Source of the DNA: Lichenicoccus sp965213775
Lineage (GTDB): Bacteria; Pseudomonadota; Alphaproteobacteria; Acetobacterales; Acetobacteraceae
Assembly (NCBI GenBank): GCA_965213775.1
Contig: CBDCAC010000005.1
Coordinates: 1 to 64,000, forward strand
DNA length: 64,000 nt
Reading direction: 5' to 3'
Below the pieces are notes generated by a model. It was not told where the DNA came from. It saw only the letters and a list, made by a program, of their open reading frames with translations, and ran no database searches. Position 1 is the first letter of the stretch; each line of letters starts with the position of its first letter. This document shows positions 56,594 through 64,000 of the stretch, piece by piece. A program made the translations under genes and the position numbers.

Positions 56594-56764
56594 CTATCGT
56601 TCTCCCTCCAGCGGCCCGAGCCGCAGCGTCAGCCCCTGCGGCTCCTGGGTGACCACGAGCTGCATGCCGGCCGACCAGCGCAGATCGCTCAGCGCCGTCG
56701 GCGGCAGGGTGACCCGCCCGTCCGGGTCCAGGGTGACGATGAAGCTGCGGATCTCGGATGCCAT
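56594..56764 (-). CDS. Small AbrB/SpoVT-like DNA-binding protein (56 residues)
   Basis: A 56-residue frame with ATG at 56764 (GAGG upstream). The sequence fits the swapped-hairpin AbrB fold: RSFIVTLDPDGRVTLPPTAL, then a turn and AGMQLVVTQEPQGLTLRL. Such proteins are either transition regulators or antitoxins of the MazE/VapB type. No toxin gene lies beside it: upp is convergent downstream and a hairpin repeat lies upstream. It is therefore an orphan. Family assignment is from pattern only. Confidence 0.7.
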   Translation of the reverse strand: MASEIRSFIVTLDPDGRVTLPPTALSDLRWSAGMQLVVTQEPQGLTLRLGPLEGER

Positions 56765-56849
56765 CTATGCTCGCCTCGATGCCGATCAGGGGATACGGCC
56801 GGGAGACGCAAGCAGATGTCCAAAGATCGATCCCGCCCGCACCATCCGC

Positions 56850-56990
56850 CGCCCTTGCGCAGCGCCAGGGCCCTGCCCTGGACCCGCTCAAGGCGAAGCG
56901 TCGAGGATCCGACTGTCTTGGGATGGTTTCCAAAGGCCTGGGCCTTTGGCGGGTCTGGGCAGAGCCCAGCCTTGCCTCGCTTCCGCCGCC
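56850..56990. repeat. Multi-hairpin intergenic repeat, copy 8 (full-length type, inverted)
   Basis: Read on the minus strand it matches copies 2 and 5: CTGGGC/GCCCAG, CCAAAGGCC/GGCCTTTGG, a third weaker stem, and CCAGGGC/GCCCTGG. It ends three bases before the ilvA stop codon and separates that gene from the AbrB-like gene. Confidence 0.82.
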
Positions 56991-56992
56991 TG

Positions 56993-58189
56993 CTAGGCCC
57001 GGCGCAGGACGTAGCTCTCGCGCAGCGTCGCGATGATCTGCTCGGCGTGCTGCGGATCGCGGGCCTCGACCATCACCTCGAGCTCCGCGGTCTGCACGCT
57101 GGGGGCCGCGAACAGGCGCTGGTGCGAGACCTCGATGATGTTGCCGCCGATCTCGCCGATCCGGGTGGCGATGTCGGCGAGCACGCCGGGACGATCGGGG
57201 ATCTCCATCAGCAGCCGGAGCAGCCGCCCATCGCGAAGCAGCGAGCGCAGCAGCGTGTTGGCGAGGATGCGGCTGTCGATGTTGCCGCCGCAGATCGGCA
57301 TCGCCACCCGCCTGCCGCGGAACCGCTCGGGATAGCTCAGCACCGCGGCGAGGGCGGCCGCACCGGCCCCCTCCGCGACCAGCTTGGCGGATTCCGCGAG
57401 CAGGGCGATGGCGTCCTCGACGGCGCGTTCCGGCACCGACAGCACCGTGCCGACGCGCGCCCGGATCACCTCCAGCGGATGGCGACCGACCCGCATCACC
57501 GCGATCCCCTCGGCGATGGTGGCGCCGCCGGCCGGCACGATCTCGTCGCCTGGATGGCAGCTGAGCGAGGCGTGGCTCTCCACCTGCACCCCGATCACCT
57601 CGAGATCCGGCCGCATTCCGGCCGCCGCGGTGGCGCAGCCGGCGATCAGCCCGCCGCCGCCGATCGGCACCACCAGCATGTCGAGCGGCCCGGCATCCTC
57701 GAGCAGCTCCAGGCCGCAGGTTCCCTGTCCGGCCATGATCGCCGGATCGTCGTAGGGATGGACGAAGACACGCGACTGGCTGCGGCACAGCGCGTCGGCG
57801 TGCGCCGACGCCTCGCTGAAATCGTCGCCGTGCAGCACCACGCGCGCGCCCCAGGCGGCGGTGCGCGTGACCTTGGCCGCCGGGGTGAAGCGCGGCATCA
57901 CGATCACCGCGTCGATGCCGTACAGGCTCGCGTGGCGCGCCACACCCTGGGCGTGGTTGCCGGCGGACACCGTGATCACGCCGCGACGCCGCTCCTCGGG
58001 CGTCAGCAGCGCCATCTTGTTGGCGGCACCGCGTTCCTTGAAGGAGCCGATCGCCTGCAGGTTGTCGAGCTTGAGCGTGATCGTCGCACCGGTCGCCCGC
58101 GACAGCGCCTCCGACACCAGCGTCGGCGTGCGGATGACGCGCCCGGCGATGCGCGCGGCCGCCGCGCGCACATCCTCTGGACCGATCAA
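56993..58189 (-). CDS. ilvA: Threonine ammonia-lyase (threonine dehydratase)
   Basis: A 398-residue PLP enzyme that converts threonine to 2-oxobutanoate for isoleucine synthesis. PLP lysine in GSFKERGAANKMALL, SAGNHAQGVARHA, and the phosphate loop PIGGGGLIAGCATAA. A single C-terminal ACT-like domain (LMEIPDRPGVLADIATRI, GGNIIEVSHQRL) marks the short ACT-containing type that may also be regulated by isoleucine or valine. It is 24 bases after greA on the same strand and probably co-transcribed. Confidence 0.94.
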   Translation of the reverse strand: MIGPEDVRAAAARIAGRVIRTPTLVSEALSRATGATITLKLDNLQAIGSFKERGAANKMALLTPEERRRGVITVSAGNHAQGVARHASLYGIDAVIVMPRFTPAAKVTRTAAWGARVVLHGDDFSEASAHADALCRSQSRVFVHPYDDPAIMAGQGTCGLELLEDAGPLDMLVVPIGGGGLIAGCATAAAGMRPDLEVIGVQVESHASLSCHPGDEIVPAGGATIAEGIAVMRVGRHPLEVIRARVGTVLSVPERAVEDAIALLAESAKLVAEGAGAAALAAVLSYPERFRGRRVAMPICGGNIDSRILANTLLRSLLRDGRLLRLLMEIPDRPGVLADIATRIGEIGGNIIEVSHQRLFAAPSVQTAELEVMVEARDPQHAEQIIATLRESYVLRRA

Positions 58190-58213
58190 GAGCGCCCCGT
58201 CAGGCTCCCGCCC

Positions 58214-58687
58214 TCAACCATAACGTATCGCGAGGATCTCGTAGGTGCGGTCGCCGCCGGGTGCGGGCACGGAGACGTTGTCGCCCTTCTTCTTGCCGAT
58301 CAGCGACTTGGCCAGCGGAGAGGAGACCGAGAGCAGCCCCGACTTAATGTCCGCCTCGTAGACGCCGACGATCTGGTAGGTGGCCTCCTTGTCCGTCTCC
58401 TCGTCCACCAGGCTGACCATGGCGCCGAACTTGACGTGGTCGCCCGACAGGGTGGAGGGCTCGATCACCTCGACCGAGGACATGATCTCCTCGAGCTCCT
58501 GGATGCGGCCCTCGACGAAGGACTGGCGCTCCCGGGCCGCGTGATACTCGGCGTTCTCCGACAGGTCGCCGTGGCTGCGCGCTTCGGCGATGGCGCGGAT
58601 GATCGCCGGACGTTCCTCGCTCTTCAGCCTGCGAAGCTCGTCCTCCAGCCGCTGCAGGCCGCGGCCGGTCATCGGGAATTTCTGCAA
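58214..58687 (-). CDS. greA: Transcription elongation factor GreA
   Basis: A 157-residue factor that rescues backtracked RNA polymerase by stimulating transcript cleavage. The N-terminal coiled coil (MTGRGLQRLEDELRRLKSEE) carries the acidic tip within DLSENAEYHAARE; the C-terminal FKBP-like domain follows (VSLVDEETDKEATYQIVG, SPLAKSLIGKKKGD). It lies 80 bases after carB on the same strand, a common carAB-greA order in alphaproteobacteria. Confidence 0.96.
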   Translation of the reverse strand: MQKFPMTGRGLQRLEDELRRLKSEERPAIIRAIAEARSHGDLSENAEYHAARERQSFVEGRIQELEEIMSSVEVIEPSTLSGDHVKFGAMVSLVDEETDKEATYQIVGVYEADIKSGLLSVSSPLAKSLIGKKKGDNVSVPAPGGDRTYEILAIRYG

Positions 58688-58767
58688 GACGCCAGTCCTC
58701 GGAATACGGTGGGTTACAGCCGGTCGCGGCGACCCGGCCGCATCAGCGTCCGGCGCCTCGGGTCGGC

Positions 58768-62022
<3,255 letters not shown>

Positions 62023-62049
62023 CGTTGCGACCTGCGGGTGGGGAAAGGA

Positions 62050-62128
62050 ATAAGGCCAGGGCGCTGCCCTGGACCCGTCGTGCGAAGCACGCCTGCGCGT
62101 GACGGGGCCTTGGGCCCCGGGCCCCGCT
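62050..62128. repeat. Multi-hairpin intergenic repeat, copy 9 (inside the carA-carB gap)
   Basis: Stems CCAGGGC/GCCCTGG (62056-62072), CGTGC/GCACG (62079-62091) and a GGGGCC-type dyad near 62103-62125. It is the only copy lying between two genes of what should be one operon, so it may lower or tune carB expression relative to carA. Confidence 0.75.
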
Positions 62129-63499
62129 TCATCTCATCAGGGCTACGAAGCGGTCGAACAGGTGGGCGCTGTCGGAGGGACCGGGACTGGCTTCGGGGTG
62201 GTACTGCACGCTGAAGGCGGGCAGCCGGTCGCTCGCGATGCCCTCGTTGCTGCCGTCGAACAGGCTAACATGGGTCACCCGCACCCCGTCGGGCAGGCTC
62301 GCGTCGTCGACCGCGAAACCGTGGTTCTGGCTGGTGATCTCGACCCGGCCGGTGGCCAGGTCGCGCACCGGCTGGTTGGCGCCGCGATGGCCCCGGTCCA
62401 GCTTGTAGGTGCTTGCGCCGAGTGCCAGCGCCAGCAGCTGATGGCCCAGGCAGATCCCGAACACCGGCTTGCCGGCATCGAGCACGCCGCGTATCGCCGG
62501 CACCGCATACGCCGCGGTCGCCTGCGGATCGCCCGGGCCGTTGGAGAGGAACACCCCGTCCGGATCGTGCGACAGGATCTCGGCCGCACTGGCGGTGGCG
62601 GGCACCACGGTGACCTCGCAGCCGGCACTGACCAGACAGCGCAGGATGTTGCGCTTGGCGCCGTAATCGACCGCGACCACGCGTCGGCGCGCGGCCGCCG
62701 GCGCCGCGGCGCCGCCCCAGCGCCAGACGCCCTCGCGCCACTTGTAGCTCTGCGTGCACGACACCTCTCGGGCGAGATCCATCCCCTCCAGCCCGGGCCA
62801 GCCGCTCGCCCGGGCGCGGGCGGCGTCGAGGTCGAACAGCCTGCTCTCGGGATGCAGCAGCACCGCGGTCTGCGGGCCGCCGTCGCGTATCCGCAGCGTC
62901 AGCGCGCGGGTGTCGACGTCGCAGATGCCGGGGATGCCGCGCGCCTTCAGCCAGGCATCGAGGCCGTGCGTCGCGCGCCAGTTCGAGGCGGCGCTCAGGT
63001 CGCGATGCACCACCAGGCCGCGCGCAGCCACGTTGGTGGCCTCCTCGTCCTCGGCGTTGACGCCGACATTGCCGATATGGGGAAAGGTGAAGGTGATGAT
63101 CTGCCCGGCATAGGAGGCATCGGTCAGCGTCTCCTGGTAGCCGGTGATGCCGGTGCAAAAGCAGATCTCGCCGATGCCGGACCGTCCTTCGCCTACCTCC
63201 ATGCCGGTGTACGCGCCGAAGCCGCGACCCCACAGCAGCGTGCCATCCGCCAGCAGCAGCGCCGCGGTCGCGCCGGCGGGAGGCGAGCCGGGATCCTCCG
63301 GCTCCCCGTGGACGTCGATCGCCGCCTGCAGGTCGGCCAGCGCCAGGCCGGTCGCGCGTATCACCGCGCTCCAGTGCTTGGCAGGGATCACCCGCGCCTG
63401 CCGCCACTTGCGCACCGCCTCGGTGCCGACGCCGGTGAGACGCGCGGCCTCCTGCGCGCCGCCGAGCCGGTCGATGATCGTCTCGACGCTGATTCCCAT
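62129..63499 (-). CDS. carA: Carbamoyl-phosphate synthase, small subunit, with N-terminal helix-turn-helix domain
   Basis: A 456-residue protein, about 75 longer than usual CarA (E. coli 382). From about residue 77 it is a normal glutaminase subunit: LLLADGTLLWGRGFGA, ITGYQETLTDASYAGQI, catalytic cysteine in PVFGICLGHQLLALALG, and His/Glu in FSVQYHPEAS. Residues 3-60 are a Cro/YdaS-type helix-turn-helix (IIDRLGGAQEAARLTGVG, then EAVRKWRQARVIPAKHW), joined by a short linker DVHGEPEDPGSPPAG. No ATG, GTG or TTG lies between the parts, so the two are read as one protein. ATG 63499 is chosen over a TTG at 63535. Confidence 0.92.
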   Translation of the reverse strand: MGISVETIIDRLGGAQEAARLTGVGTEAVRKWRQARVIPAKHWSAVIRATGLALADLQAAIDVHGEPEDPGSPPAGATAALLLADGTLLWGRGFGAYTGMEVGEGRSGIGEICFCTGITGYQETLTDASYAGQIITFTFPHIGNVGVNAEDEEATNVAARGLVVHRDLSAASNWRATHGLDAWLKARGIPGICDVDTRALTLRIRDGGPQTAVLLHPESRLFDLDAARARASGWPGLEGMDLAREVSCTQSYKWREGVWRWGGAAAPAAARRRVVAVDYGAKRNILRCLVSAGCEVTVVPATASAAEILSHDPDGVFLSNGPGDPQATAAYAVPAIRGVLDAGKPVFGICLGHQLLALALGASTYKLDRGHRGANQPVRDLATGRVEITSQNHGFAVDDASLPDGVRVTHVSLFDGSNEGIASDRLPAFSVQYHPEASPGPSDSAHLFDRFVALMR

Positions 63500-63630
63500 G
63501 ATACGATCCCGATGACAGGCGCCGGGTGGTAGCAAGCGGACGGTCCCATGGGAAGAAAATTCCCAACAAGACGGCGCTGATGATATTTCCGGCTGAGCGG
63601 AATTCCGCTCCGGATCAAGGATGGACGATC

Positions 63631-64000
63631 ATGTCGCTGCGCGAGCGCTTCAGCCAGGACCTCAGGACCGCGATGAAGGCCGGCGATGCGGCCCGCGTCT
63701 CGACGCTGCGCATGGTGCTGGCACGGGTGAAGGATCTCGACATCGCCAGCCGGCCCCGGGGCGTCGAGCAGGTCGGCGAGCCCGAGATCGTGTCGGCGCT
63801 CCGGCACATGGTGAAGAGCCGCGCCGAGGCGGCGGCACTCTACCTGCGCGGCGGCCGCGGCGAGCTGGCCGCCAAGGAGGATGCCGAGATCGTCATCCTC
63901 GAGGGCTACCTGCCGGTGCCGATGGACGAGGCGGCGCTGGATGCGGCGGTGGAGGCCGCACTCGCGGAGGCGGGCGCCGCCGGCATGCGCGACCTGGGCC
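63631..64000 (+). CDS. GatB/YqeY domain protein (3' end outside window)
   Basis: The first 123 residues of a YqeY-type protein: SLRERFSQDLRTAMKAGDAA, RVSTLRMVLARVKDLDIA, then the EDAEIVILEGYLPVPMDEAA segment. This helical protein resembles the tail domain of GatB, the tRNA-dependent amidotransferase subunit, but its own role is unknown. ATG 63631 has AAGG ten bases upstream. It is divergent from carA across 131 bases; in alphaproteobacteria dnaG and rpoD commonly follow. Confidence 0.92.
   Translation, partial: MSLRERFSQDLRTAMKAGDAARVSTLRMVLARVKDLDIASRPRGVEQVGEPEIVSALRHMVKSRAEAAALYLRGGRGELAAKEDAEIVILEGYLPVPMDEAALDAAVEAALAEAGAAGMRDLG

Overview
The window is a compact, very GC-rich (roughly 70%) piece of chromosome from an alphaproteobacterium, most probably a member of the Acetobacteraceae or a close relative in the Rhodospirillales. 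The grounds are the codon usage, alphaproteobacterial gene orders (gltX-pyrB-pyrC-plsY-dprA-topA-rnr and gpmI-envC-ctpA-yibQ-rppH), DUF1491 and DUF2244 proteins, and a family of multi-hairpin intergenic repeats. The genus cannot be fixed from sequence alone. Genes are tightly packed, and many neighbours share a 4-base stop/start overlap. I found no rRNA, CRISPR array, intact insertion sequence or prophage.

Region 1 (1-10.9 kb): the 3' end of a glycosyltransferase, inorganic pyrophosphatase, a CAT-anticodon tRNA of the Ile2 type, the ribosome-associated ABC-F protein EttA, an acetyltransferase, the MlaA/MlaC lipid-transport pair, MetF, and a DjlA-like / AmpD-like amidase / GH63-like glycosidase string. 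Region 2 (10.9-13.0 kb) is looser: a 659-base gene-poor gap with a long palindrome, an EamA transporter and a 60-residue ORF. Region 3 (13.0-16.5 kb) is a queuosine operon, queA-tgt-queG, ending in a co-translated ribbon-helix-helix protein. Region 4 (16.6-23 kb) holds a lipoprotein, PsiE, a sulfur-assimilation group (sulfite reductase, 1-Cys peroxiredoxin, Rrf2 regulator, cysteine synthase) and an OmpA-type protein.

Region 5 (23.4-29.0 kb): a TonB-dependent receptor, a TPR-sulfotransferase, a tiny lipoprotein and a DUF1491 protein. Region 6 (29.2-41.4 kb) is one long minus-strand run: gltX, pyrB, a dihydroorotase-like gene lacking its first metal-binding histidines, plsY, dprA, topA, rnr and an S41 protease. 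Region 7 (41.5-49 kb): comEC, nth, DUF2244, an HD-GYP protein, an ABC exporter with a tandem-repeat N-terminus and a second EamA transporter. Region 8 (49-55.2 kb) is the cell-envelope operon gpmI-envC-ctpA-yibQ-rppH, in which envC appears to start at CTG. Region 9 (55.2-64 kb): small proteins missed by length cut-offs (a 48-residue acidic protein and a 56-residue AbrB-like protein), msrB, upp, the carA-carB-greA-ilvA run, and the start of a YqeY/GatB-like gene.

The most interesting observations are an in-frame fusion of a helix-turn-helix domain to the N-terminus of CarA; modular multi-hairpin repeats at nine intergenic sites that reach into the 3' ends of two genes; use of all four NTGA stop/start overlaps including CTGA; the degenerate dihydroorotase beside pyrB; and two unrelated genes whose N-termini are built from 15-bp repeats.
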